Shown: piece by piece, positions 56,192 through 64,000 of the stretch
How positions within the stretch are numbered: position 1 is the stretch's first letter
Layout: every line of letters starts with the position of its first letter
Assembly (NCBI RefSeq): GCF_020905345.1
Contig: NZ_JAJJMO010000001.1
Coordinates: 3,534,001-3,598,000, forward strand
Direction: 5' to 3'
DNA length: 64,000 bases
Source: Flavobacterium pisciphilum
GTDB lineage: Bacteria > Bacteroidota > Bacteroidia > Flavobacteriales > Flavobacteriaceae
The notes under the pieces: generated by a model
Told to the model about the DNA's origin: nothing
Seen by the model: only the letters and a program-made list of their open reading frames with translations
The model's database searches: none
Translations under genes and position numbers: made by a program

Positions 56192-57526
56192 GTGAAGATA
56201 AAGCATCAATTAGCCATTTTTAATGCACTAACACGATTGTTGTTGATTTTAGTTCTATGGCTAATGTTGCCTATTTTGATTCAAAATGTAGTTTATAGAC
56301 ACATTAATAATGGACTTGTAGAAAAGAAGAAGAAGTTCATCGAGCATTTAAATCAAAATGAGATAGATGATTTTATTGAAAATGCAGGAGATTCTACCGA
56401 AACGTATTCACAGTTTTCGAGCTTGCATAGTGAGTTTTTGGTGCTTTCGAGATTGTCAAAACTGCCAAGACAAGAAAAAAGCACCTTTGTTGATGAGAAC
56501 AGGATAATCGAAGGAGAAGAAAATGAATACAGGATATTAAAATATCATTTTACGTATGAAAATATAGGGTATGAGTTAGAGATAGGAAGCAGTTTGGCAG
56601 AGGTAAAAGATCTTACCTTTATTATTAAGCTCTTTATCATTATAGTTTTGGTTGTAGTAGTTTTGATTACATTCTTGGCAGATACTTTTTATATAGAGTA
56701 TTTACTCAAACCTTTCTATAAAATTATTGATACAAAAATTAGACGAGTTAATGAGCCGGAAGCTTTTGATCACACTCCAATAAAGGCACATTCAGCAGAT
56801 TTTAGGGAATTAGATTCGGTTTTAAACCAAATGATGGATAGGATTGCTGAATTGTTTAAGAAAGAAAAACAATTTATATCAAATGTTTCTCATGAGCTGT
56901 TAACACCAATTGCATTATTGAAAAATAAATTCGAAAATTTATTGCAAAATGAATCTTTGAACGATAATGCTGTAGATAAAATAGCCAGTTCGCTCAAGAC
57001 ATTGGACATGTTGAAGAAAATAATCAATAATTTATTGCTAATCTCTAGAATTGATAATAATCAATATGCCGCTAATGAGGCTATCGATTTTCATGAAATT
57101 GTAAATGGTTTGTATGAAGATCTTCAAGACAGAATTGATGACAAAGGAGTAGCGTTTATTAATGAGATGAAGCATGAATTTGATTTTAGAGGCAATAAAA
57201 CTTTAATACATATCTTATTGTATAATTTGGTTACAAATGCAATAAAGTATAATAAAGAGAATGGAAGTATTATTGTTAGTGATGGCTTCTTAAATCAGCA
57301 GTACTATTTGTCTATTTCCGATTCGGGAATAGGAATGAATGAAGCCCAAATCGAAAATATTTTTAATCGATTTACTCGTATTAGTTCAGATCAGGATGGG
57401 CAAGGTTTAGGGCTTGCTATCGCTGATAGTATTGCATCATTTCATCATATAGATATTAAGGTAACTTCTAGTCCAAATAAAGGAACAACGTTTTTATTAT
57501 TATTTCCAAATAGTGCTAAAGCTTAA
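56192..57526 (+). CDS. Sensor histidine kinase
   Basis: 444 residues, start codon GTG. Two membrane helices (about 11-33 and 142-164) frame a periplasmic sensor of about 105 residues. The HisKA has His234 in NVSHELLTPIALLK, and the ATPase domain has YNLVTNAIKYNKENGS, DSGIGM and GQGLGLAIADS. It phosphorylates the adjacent regulator. The signal is unknown; envelope or cation stress fits the basic exported targets. Confidence 0.92.
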   Translation: MKIKHQLAIFNALTRLLLILVLWLMLPILIQNVVYRHINNGLVEKKKKFIEHLNQNEIDDFIENAGDSTETYSQFSSLHSEFLVLSRLSKLPRQEKSTFVDENRIIEGEENEYRILKYHFTYENIGYELEIGSSLAEVKDLTFIIKLFIIIVLVVVVLITFLADTFYIEYLLKPFYKIIDTKIRRVNEPEAFDHTPIKAHSADFRELDSVLNQMMDRIAELFKKEKQFISNVSHELLTPIALLKNKFENLLQNESLNDNAVDKIASSLKTLDMLKKIINNLLLISRIDNNQYAANEAIDFHEIVNGLYEDLQDRIDDKGVAFINEMKHEFDFRGNKTLIHILLYNLVTNAIKYNKENGSIIVSDGFLNQQYYLSISDSGIGMNEAQIENIFNRFTRISSDQDGQGLGLAIADSIASFHHIDIKVTSSPNKGTTFLLLFPNSAKA

Positions 57527-57556
57527 TTAAAAGTTAAAATTTTTGGGTAGGGCAAA

Positions 57557-57592
57557 TCTTCATTTAATCTTCATTTTGTGATTATATCTTTG
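57557..57592 (+). promoter_or_regulatory. Operator-promoter of the second small basic protein gene
   Basis: TCTTCAT repeats at 57557-57563 and 57568-57574 (11 bp apart), 10 nt, then TATCTTTG (57585-57592). The spacing is identical to 55026-55061. No TTG at -33 (AAT instead of GGT between repeats), so activation probably depends on the regulator. Confidence 0.7.
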
Positions 57593-57632
57593 ACCTATAA
57601 ATAATGAGTTAATAATCATAAAAACCACAATC

Positions 57633-57827
57633 ATGAAAAAAGTATTAATGCTAGCTATAGCAATTTTAGGAACAACAGCAATGGTAAGTGCTCAAACAAC
57701 ACCAGCACAAACAACACCAGCAAAAGAAGTAAAAGCAACTAAACATGCTAAAAAGAAAGCTGATAAAAAAGCAGAATCTGTGAAAATGGAAACTGCTAAG
57801 CCAGAAGCTGCAAAAGCAAAAAAATAA
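57633..57827 (+). CDS. Small secreted Lys/Ala-rich protein, paralog 2
   Basis: 64 residues. Signal peptide (1-20, ending VSAQ), then a basic mature part: two QTTPA copies, KEVKATKHAKKKADKKAE and a C-terminal AKAKK. A paralog of the 72-aa protein before the regulator, with the same KEVKATKH core. Probably periplasmic and induced by the adjacent two-component pair. Confidence 0.85.
   Translation: MKKVLMLAIAILGTTAMVSAQTTPAQTTPAKEVKATKHAKKKADKKAESVKMETAKPEAAKAKK
57693..57722 (+). repeat. 15-bp in-frame tandem repeat (2 copies)
   Basis: Two perfect copies of CAAACAACACCAGCA coding for Gln-Thr-Thr-Pro-Ala. Confidence 0.85.
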
Positions 57828-57915
57828 GGGTTTGATTAATGTTTTACTTACTGTAAATTAGGGTTAATAATTTACATAAGGGGGTAAGTAGAATAATAGT
57901 TTTAGTAGGTGAAAG

Positions 57916-57943
57916 GCTGGTGAATTTATTCATCAGCTTTTTT
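57916..57943 (+). terminator. Intrinsic terminator after paralog 2
   Basis: Stem GCTGGTGAA / TTCATCAGC (one G-U pair), TTTA loop, six T. It is the counterpart of the terminator at 55394-55422. Confidence 0.85.
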
Positions 57944-58022
57944 GTTATTGGTTGCGTTAAATTTTTGATAATTAAAAGTTTTTGCATTTTCATTCTTTGT
58001 TACTTTGCCTAAAAATTTACCA

Positions 58023-59264
58023 ATGATCATTCGTTTTATAATTATTTGTGCTCTTTTTTTATTTATAGAGTTATATTCTTTTCAGGCTATTCGAACTTTG
58101 ATTAAATTAAGATGGCTCTTGATAAGTTACCAAGTAATAAGTTTATTGCTTTTTGTATTTATAATATATTCATTTACACAATTTGATCGTTCGGTTGGTC
58201 AAACCAAACAAACCATGTTTACAATGGGGTTGATGTTATTGGTTTATGTGCCTAAAATTGTGATAACATTAGTGCTTTTGGGCGAAGATATTTTTCGTGC
58301 AGGAGTTGGGATTGTTAATTATTTTATCGAAAATCCAAATACAACAACAAATAGTGTAATTCCTAGTCGAAGAAAATTTGTAAGTCAATTGGCAGTAGGG
58401 CTGGCAGCAGTTCCTTTTTTATCTTTGATTTATGGGATTTTTGAAGGAAGATATAATTTTAAAGTATTTAAGCAGACAGTGTTTTTTCCAGATTTGCCAG
58501 ATGCTTTTGATGGATTTACAATTACACAAATTTCAGACGTACACTCAGGGAGTTTTGATAATCCTGAGAAAATAAGTTATGCAATTGATTTGGTAAATGA
58601 ACAAAATTCGGATATGATTTTGTTTACTGGAGATATTGTTAATACCCATGCTACCGAAATGCATCCTTGGTTGGAAACATTTAATAAAATCAAAGACCAT
58701 AAGTATGGTAAATATTCAGTTTTAGGAAATCATGATTATGGAGAGTATGTTACTTGGCCATCAGAGAAAAAGAAAGAAGAGAATTTTGAGGACATAAAAA
58801 AATTATATGGACAAATAGGTTTTCAATTACTGTTGAATGAACATACTTATATTCAAAAAGGAGATGACAAAATTGCTTTGGTTGGTGTTGAAAACTGGGG
58901 ACATAATTTTAAAAAAGCAGGCGATTTAAATAAGGCTTCGCAAAATGTTCATCAAGATGATTTTAAAGTTTTAATGAGCCATGACCCAAGCCATTGGGAG
59001 TATGAAATAAAAGAGCACCCTAAGAATTTTCATCTTACTTTGTCAGGACATACTCATGGAATGCAATTTGGAATAGAAATTCCGGGTTATTTTAAATGGA
59101 GTTTGGCACAATATGTGTACAAACAATGGGCTGGTTTGTATGAAAATGCAGGTCGCTATGTATATGTAAATCGCGGTTTTGGTTTTCATGCTTATCCAGG
59201 ACGTGTAGGGATAATGCCAGAAATTACCGTGATTGAACTAAAAAAAGGCAAGAATGTGTCATAA
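58023..59264 (+). CDS. Membrane-anchored metallophosphoesterase
   Basis: 413 residues from ATG 58023 (an upstream TTG at 58005 is less likely). The N-terminal ~150 residues carry four hydrophobic helices, the C-terminal part is a calcineurin-like phosphoesterase: DVHSG, GDIVNT, GNHDYGEY, SHDPSHW and SGHTHGMQFG, giving the two-metal site. Related YkuE-like enzymes act at the membrane, but the substrate is unknown. Its promoter region copies that of the response regulator gene. Confidence 0.9.
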   Translation: MIIRFIIICALFLFIELYSFQAIRTLIKLRWLLISYQVISLLLFVFIIYSFTQFDRSVGQTKQTMFTMGLMLLVYVPKIVITLVLLGEDIFRAGVGIVNYFIENPNTTTNSVIPSRRKFVSQLAVGLAAVPFLSLIYGIFEGRYNFKVFKQTVFFPDLPDAFDGFTITQISDVHSGSFDNPEKISYAIDLVNEQNSDMILFTGDIVNTHATEMHPWLETFNKIKDHKYGKYSVLGNHDYGEYVTWPSEKKKEENFEDIKKLYGQIGFQLLLNEHTYIQKGDDKIALVGVENWGHNFKKAGDLNKASQNVHQDDFKVLMSHDPSHWEYEIKEHPKNFHLTLSGHTHGMQFGIEIPGYFKWSLAQYVYKQWAGLYENAGRYVYVNRGFGFHAYPGRVGIMPEITVIELKKGKNVS

Positions 59265-59338
59265 TTCGTTAAAAATGCTACATTTGTATATAATAAATTC
59301 TTTTTAGTAGATTTAAAAAGATTAAAATTTTTGGTTTT

Positions 59339-59635
59339 ATGTCAAAATTCGGAGAACTTATAAATGCTCAAGTTCCAGTGTTAATAGATTTTTACACCGA
59401 TTGGAACGAATCATCTGTGTCCATGCATCCTGTAATTAAGGATGTTGCAGCTGCTCTAGGCGATAAAGCCAAGGTGATTAAAATAGATGTGGATAAAAAT
59501 CAGGAATTAGCCGATGCTCTTAGAATTAAAGGGCTTCCTACTTTAATGATATATAAAGAAGGTCAAATGATTTGGAGGCAATCTGGCGAACTAGATGCAA
59601 ATACTATTATTGGAATTGTGCAAGAACAATTCTAA
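59339..59635 (+). CDS. Thioredoxin-fold protein without active-site cysteines
   Basis: 98 residues. LIDFYTDWNESSVSMHP aligns with the thioredoxin active site, but WCGPC is replaced by WNESS (22-26), and the protein has no cysteine at all. The cis-Pro loop GLPTLMIY is kept. It cannot do thiol exchange; a binding or scaffold role is likely. Function unknown. Confidence 0.85.
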   Translation: MSKFGELINAQVPVLIDFYTDWNESSVSMHPVIKDVAAALGDKAKVIKIDVDKNQELADALRIKGLPTLMIYKEGQMIWRQSGELDANTIIGIVQEQF

Positions 59636-59691
59636 TTTCTTCTATTTACCACAAACTCGTGGTGTTTTATACTTTATAGGATGTTTTATGC

Positions 59692-60336
59692 TTAATAAAT
59701 AACATCAAATATAAAATTGTTTTCCTTTAAATAATCTAATGTTTTTGGTAATGCAAATTTAAGGTTTTGCGATGCTTTTACGCTATCGTGAAAAACGATT
59801 ATGCTTCCTGATTTTACATTTTTGATTACATTCTGCAAGCATTTTTCAGGAGATATGCTTCGGTCAAAATCTGCACTTAAAACATCCCACATTATTATTT
59901 TATACCCCAATTGACGTAATTGAGTCGATTGTGATTTTGTTATTTTCCCATAAGGAGGACGGAAAATTTTTGGTTCAAGGTTTTTGGTTGAAGATTTTTG
60001 AATCTGTTTATCGCATAAAAGGCTATTGTTTAAATAGGCGTCTGTGGTAGTTTTCCAGCCTTTTAAATGATCATAAGTGTGATTTCCTATAATGTGTCCC
60101 TCATCGATTATTTTTTTGAATATTTCAGGATGTTTTTCGATGTTATTCCCAATGCAGAAAAATGAGGCTCTGGCATTTCGTTTTTTTAGTTCAGATAAAA
60201 CCCATTCTGTAATTTCGGGAGTAGGGCCGTCGTCAAAGGTCAAATAAACTTTATTCTCTTTATTAGGGATGTCCCAGTAATAGTTAGAAAAAAAATATTT
60301 GATTAGCTTGTTTGTCTTAATCCAATAAAAACTCAT
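59692..60336 (-). CDS. Polysaccharide deacetylase (NodB type)
   Basis: 214 residues. The NodB domain has TFDDGPTPE with the catalytic base and metal ligands (Asp35-Asp36), GNHTYDHLKGW with the metal His pair, FRPPYGKI and SIIVFHDSVKAS. No signal peptide is obvious. Expected to de-N-acetylate a glycan such as peptidoglycan. The true substrate is unknown. Confidence 0.9.
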   Translation of the reverse strand: MSFYWIKTNKLIKYFFSNYYWDIPNKENKVYLTFDDGPTPEITEWVLSELKKRNARASFFCIGNNIEKHPEIFKKIIDEGHIIGNHTYDHLKGWKTTTDAYLNNSLLCDKQIQKSSTKNLEPKIFRPPYGKITKSQSTQLRQLGYKIIMWDVLSADFDRSISPEKCLQNVIKNVKSGSIIVFHDSVKASQNLKFALPKTLDYLKENNFIFDVIY

Positions 60337-60364
60337 TTTCAGAAATTTTAGGTTATGTAAAAAT

Positions 60365-60404
60365 AAAAAATGTAGCGGTATTTTTCAATAGCGCTACATT
60401 TTTT
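60365..60404 (-). terminator. Intrinsic terminator of the DUF2723 gene
   Basis: A 13-bp stem AAAAAATGTAGCG / CGCTACATTTTTT just downstream of the stop at 60428, with T-runs on both strands. Confidence 0.85.
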
Positions 60405-60427
60405 AATTATTATATTTTGAATATTAT

Positions 60428-63400
60428 TTATTCCTTTTCACGACCAAATCGTTCGAAAACATTCACATAAGTATTAAAGATAGTCTTTTGTTTGTTATAA
60501 AACGGTAAGTCTTTACTGTCTTTCATTACTTGTAATAGGCTTCTGTATCTTTCGATATCGGTAATTATATCGATAGCTAAGCTTGATTGATCAGAAGGAG
60601 TTAAATGACTGTAGTAGTCAAGGTTCTCTTTGTATTTGTTTATTAGTCTTTCTAGTAAATCATGTGCTTTGGCTTTTTCACCAACATCATAGTATCCTTT
60701 TGCAAAAGGTTCTACTAATGAGTAGTAGCCAAATTTATCCAATGGCATTTTAGTCATTGCTAAATTGATGATGTTCTTGGCTTTGTCGATTTTGCCTTCA
60801 GCGATTAATTGTTTCATCAATCTAGAAAGATTAGTACGGTATGTGATGCTGTTACGTCTGGTTTCAGGATCATGATAAATTTTGTCACTATCGCTATTAC
60901 CCCAATCCCATTTCATTACGATATCATACATTTTATCAGAGTCAATTTGTCCCATATCCATTGGCCCACCTTCTTTAGAAGGAGTGTTTTTGATAGGTAC
61001 AAGTTTGTATACCATTCCGTCAAGTTGAAGGTAGCTTTTTAGCCATAGGTAATCTTCATCATCAAAAGCACCACCACTAAAATAAATAGGTCTTTTCCAG
61101 TCGTTGTTTGCTAGTATATCAAGCATCATCAAACGATTTTTGTATATAGCACTTCCTTTAATGTCAATGTCGATATAAGGAACTATAGAGTCGTAATACT
61201 TTGGAGCTACTACTTTGTTCTTAATAATATTGTCTTTATTTATAGTAAGACGGATTTTATTAGTTGGGTAGAAATGTATTGTTTGCCCATTTTGCATTTC
61301 AACAGTTGACTTTGGATTTTTTATAAAACTTATGAAATCTTTAATGTCCCATCGGCTGTCAATTTTAGGAATGTGAGCTACATAATCTCGTTTGTCTCCC
61401 ACGTACTGATCGTGTGTGAAAGAAATTGGTAACGGATCTGATTCGTAAGCTTTCATTTTCATCTGATCAATATACCAATCAGTCATGAATAGACTTGTGT
61501 TTACAATTTTCACATCGGTTCTAATGTTTTCAATTTCTTGAGCATACCACAATGGGAATGTATCATTATCACCAATAGTATATAAGATAGCATTTGGATC
61601 ACACGAGTTTAAATACGCTTTAGCCATTGCTACAGCAGTATATTTGTTTGATCTGTCATGATCATCCCAGTTTTGAGAAGCCATTAATACTGGTGCCGCT
61701 AGAAAAGTAGCAGCAATAATTATTGGTCCAGCAATTTTTGGAGCTAAATATTTCTGTAAAGTTTCGTAGAGGGCGTATACACCAAATCCAATCCAGATTG
61801 CAAATACATAAAAGGATCCTACTAGAGCGTAATCTCTCTCACGAGGTTCAAAAGGTCTTTCGTTTAGGTATATTTTTAAGGCTAAACCTGTAAATAAAAA
61901 TAGAGCTAGTAAGACATAGAAGCTTTTTAGGTCTTTATTTGCATGGTACATTAATCCGATTAAACCAAGGATGAACGGTAAGAAGAAGTAAACATTTCTT
62001 CCTTTATTGTTTAATACATCTGATGGTAGGTTGTCTTGAGAACCTAAATGTATAGAATCCATAAATTTGATTCCGCTAATCCAGTTTCCATCTAAGTTGT
62101 CGTATTTTCCTTGAACATCACTTTGACGACCAGCAAAATTCCACATTAAATACCTCCAGTACATATATCCGAATTGATATTCGAACATAAAGCTAAAGTT
62201 GTCTACAGTTGTTGGTTTCTCAACGATTAAGTAATCACCATAGCTTTTTAAGAATTTAATGTAACCATCGTTGTCAATTTGTTTCTGAGCATATGCTTTT
62301 TTGAATTCCATGACAGTTTTTTCAACTTCATGTCTTAATTGAGCAGTTGCTTTATTGTATTCCTCTTCAGATAGTTGACTTGGGTCGATACCGTATTTTT
62401 GCAAATCATCTTCGTAAGGATAGTTTGGATTTATCTTAAATGCAGGAGGATTGGTAAAGTTAACATAGTTCTCTGCATGTTCAGTACTCCACATTCTTGG
62501 TAAAAATGCTTTTTGCGCATCATCAGTATTTTGCACTGCATTTTTATAATTGTTGGTAATAATATATTTACCAGTTGTGTAGTCTCTTTCGTAATTTGGT
62601 TTTTTGTCAAGATAAGGAGTGTTTTTATCTAGTCCAGAAAACATTTCTGTGTATTGAGGACCATAAAACAATGGGTTTACACCATATTGTTCACGATTGT
62701 AATAAGCAAGAACTTCAGTCGCATCCGAAGGCTTGTTTTCGTTAATTACAGTATTGGCATTGGCTCTGATAGGTAACATTAACCAAGTAGAGAATCCAAT
62801 TAAGATAAATAAGATACAAAGTATTATTGTGTTGTAAAAAACAAGTCCTTTTTGTTTTGTGTAGCGTAATCCGAAATAAAAGAAAGCAATAAATACTAAA
62901 GCAACAAAAATAGTTCCTGAGTTAAAAGGCATTCCCATTTCATTAACCATGAAGATCTCAGTTTTACCAAAGAAAGCCATTGTTAACGGAAGTAATAATA
63001 TAAAGATGAATAGTAGGACAGCTACTACTACAATATTGGCAATAATAAAATTCTTAATTGTAACTTTTTCGTAGTTCTTAAAGAAATAAAGGAACCCAAT
63101 TGCAGGAATTGTAAGTAATGCCATGAAGTGAACTCCAAATGAAAGACCTACTACTAATGATATAATTAGTAACCATTTATTACCCCTTGGAGTATGCATG
63201 TCTTGTTCCCAACGTAATCCCAACCAAAAAAGTAAAGCTATTAATAAGGATGCCATAGCGTAAACCTCTGCTTCAACAGCATTAAACCAGAAACTGTCAG
63301 AAAAAGTATAGGCAAGTGCTCCAACAAAAGAGCTACCTAAGATAACAATAGCATTGTTTTTATTGATTTCTGAAAAGCGAGCTATCATTTTTTTAAGAAT

Positions 63401-63703
63401 AATAGAAGAAGACCAGAACATAAATAATATTGTAAAGGCACTTGAAAATACAGACATCATATTAACCATTAAGGCTACATGCTGATCATCCATTGCAAAC
63501 ATTGCAAAGAAAGCACCCATCATTTGGTATAAAGGAGCTCCGGGTGGGTGTCCTACTTCAAGTTTAGCTGCTGTAGCGATGTATTCACCACAATCCCAAA
63601 AACTCATTGTGGGTTCGACAGTAAGGGTGTAAGTTATTAAAGCGATTGTAAAAGTTAACCAACCAATAATTGTATTCCATTTATTAAAGTTGAATTGTGC
63701 CAT
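60428..63703 (-). CDS. DUF2723 membrane protein (O-mannosyltransferase-like)
   Basis: 1091 residues. The first ~700 residues hold about a dozen membrane helices and the DUF2723 motif FWDCGEYIATAAKLEVGHPPGAPLYQ near residue 35, in which Asp and Glu sit in the first loop as in GT-C transferases. The last ~390 residues are soluble with TPR-like repeats. The family is thought to glycosylate periplasmic proteins in Bacteroidota (inference from family knowledge). Own promoter upstream on the minus strand is only approximate. Confidence 0.9.
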   Translation of the reverse strand: MAQFNFNKWNTIIGWLTFTIALITYTLTVEPTMSFWDCGEYIATAAKLEVGHPPGAPLYQMMGAFFAMFAMDDQHVALMVNMMSVFSSAFTILFMFWSSSIILKKMIARFSEINKNNAIVILGSSFVGALAYTFSDSFWFNAVEAEVYAMASLLIALLFWLGLRWEQDMHTPRGNKWLLIISLVVGLSFGVHFMALLTIPAIGFLYFFKNYEKVTIKNFIIANIVVVAVLLFIFILLLPLTMAFFGKTEIFMVNEMGMPFNSGTIFVALVFIAFFYFGLRYTKQKGLVFYNTIILCILFILIGFSTWLMLPIRANANTVINENKPSDATEVLAYYNREQYGVNPLFYGPQYTEMFSGLDKNTPYLDKKPNYERDYTTGKYIITNNYKNAVQNTDDAQKAFLPRMWSTEHAENYVNFTNPPAFKINPNYPYEDDLQKYGIDPSQLSEEEYNKATAQLRHEVEKTVMEFKKAYAQKQIDNDGYIKFLKSYGDYLIVEKPTTVDNFSFMFEYQFGYMYWRYLMWNFAGRQSDVQGKYDNLDGNWISGIKFMDSIHLGSQDNLPSDVLNNKGRNVYFFLPFILGLIGLMYHANKDLKSFYVLLALFLFTGLALKIYLNERPFEPRERDYALVGSFYVFAIWIGFGVYALYETLQKYLAPKIAGPIIIAATFLAAPVLMASQNWDDHDRSNKYTAVAMAKAYLNSCDPNAILYTIGDNDTFPLWYAQEIENIRTDVKIVNTSLFMTDWYIDQMKMKAYESDPLPISFTHDQYVGDKRDYVAHIPKIDSRWDIKDFISFIKNPKSTVEMQNGQTIHFYPTNKIRLTINKDNIIKNKVVAPKYYDSIVPYIDIDIKGSAIYKNRLMMLDILANNDWKRPIYFSGGAFDDEDYLWLKSYLQLDGMVYKLVPIKNTPSKEGGPMDMGQIDSDKMYDIVMKWDWGNSDSDKIYHDPETRRNSITYRTNLSRLMKQLIAEGKIDKAKNIINLAMTKMPLDKFGYYSLVEPFAKGYYDVGEKAKAHDLLERLINKYKENLDYYSHLTPSDQSSLAIDIITDIERYRSLLQVMKDSKDLPFYNKQKTIFNTYVNVFERFGREKE

Positions 63704-63898
63704 ATTTAGGTGTTAAAAATTTGTCCTTATTTAATCTTACAAAGAAAATGTTTTTTTGTGTAACCAAACCAGCATTAACAAATTTTTCTATAAAAGTAAT
63801 TGATTGGAGTAATGTATTGTGTATGAATTGGTTTCGTGCTACCGTTGAGATTGTTTGAAGAAAAAACGATTTTTTTTGAAATTTTTTGCTTCAAAAGT

Positions 63899-63928
63899 TT
63901 GTACAAACTAAAAAAAGCTTTAAATTTG
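63899..63928 (+). promoter_or_regulatory. Promoter of tRNA-Gln
   Basis: TTG (63899-63901), exactly 19 nt, then TAAATTTG (63921-63928): a perfect Bacteroidota promoter, 20 nt before the tRNA. Confidence 0.85.
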
Positions 63929-63948
63929 CACTCGCTTAACAGCACTGC

Positions 63949-64000
63949 TGGTCTATGGTGTAATGGTAACACAACTGTTTTTGGTGCAGTCTTTCAAGGT
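63949..64000 (+). tRNA. tRNA-Gln (anticodon UUG), 5' part
   Basis: Begins TGGTCTA (acceptor stem), D-arm GTGT-AATGGTA-ACAC, anticodon arm with loop TTTTGGT giving anticodon UUG. The window ends in the T-arm, so the 3' part is missing. Confidence 0.92.

Noticed and set aside
63775..63972. Minus-strand frame overlapping the tRNA-Gln promoter and tRNA
   Set aside because: Overlaps a consensus promoter and a tRNA; no domain.

Overview
The window looks like a chromosomal segment of a Flavobacterium-like member of the Bacteroidota. It is AT-rich, most promoters found by eye carry the Bacteroidota -7 element TAnnTTTG (several with TTG about 19 nt upstream), and the gene content fits: TonB-dependent receptor, DUF2723, DUF3127, DUF4301, a geranylgeranylglyceryl-phosphate synthase family protein, the gene order rplM-rpsI-rpsB-tsf, and a thiamine operon with ThiH instead of ThiO. 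This placement is inference from the sequence; no database search was possible. I see no insertion sequence, prophage or CRISPR array.

Layout. 1-4.0 kb: 3' part of a GH3 beta-glucosidase, a transglutaminase-like DUF3857 protein and a small unknown. 4.4-9.0 kb: a Nudix-type regulator, a YjbR protein and a minus-strand DNA-alkylation-repair group (Ada-like zinc module, AlkB, a 2OG-Fe(II) oxygenase, AraC-MGMT fusion), then a GNAT enzyme and an SMR exporter. 9.1-12.2 kb: five co-directional genes of immunity-like or unknown type, including a SUKH and a WG-repeat protein. 12.3-18.5 kb: coiled-coil secreted protein, patatin outer-membrane protein, ahcY, Sfp-type PPTase, small secreted protein. 18.7-20.1 kb: Crp/Fnr regulator, small membrane protein and group III truncated globin, with a palindrome placed for class II activation. 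20.2-26.5 kb: GGGP synthase, PnuC, a NadR-kinase/DUF4301 fusion, ArfB, then a TPP riboswitch and a TonB receptor. 26.5-32.2 kb: housekeeping and conserved genes (greA, HIT, orphan kinase, flavin reductase, DUF3127, aat, MOSC).

32.2-39.8 kb is a complete minus-strand thiamine operon read from a second TPP riboswitch: thiS, thiC, tenI-like, thiD, thiE, thiG, then (after a frameshifted GxxExxY gene and a long inverted repeat) thiH and thiF. 39.9-44.8 kb: tag glycosylase, lipoprotein, queuosine-precursor transporter, M3 peptidase and a secreted unknown. 45-48 kb: tsf, rpsB, rpsI, rplM. 48.2-49.8 kb: two adjacent ferritin-like proteins with twin-arginine N termini. 50-54.8 kb: LacI regulator, small membrane proteins, polA. 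63.9 kb: start of a tRNA-Gln cut by the window end.

The most interesting part is 55.0-58.0 kb. An OmpR-family response regulator and its histidine kinase are flanked on both sides by paralogous genes for tiny, secreted, Lys/Ala/Thr-rich proteins. Both small genes have the same promoter architecture: two TCTTCAT repeats 11 bp apart and exactly 10 nt upstream of a TAnnTTTG element. This strongly suggests a self-contained envelope-stress system in which the two-component pair controls both small basic proteins.
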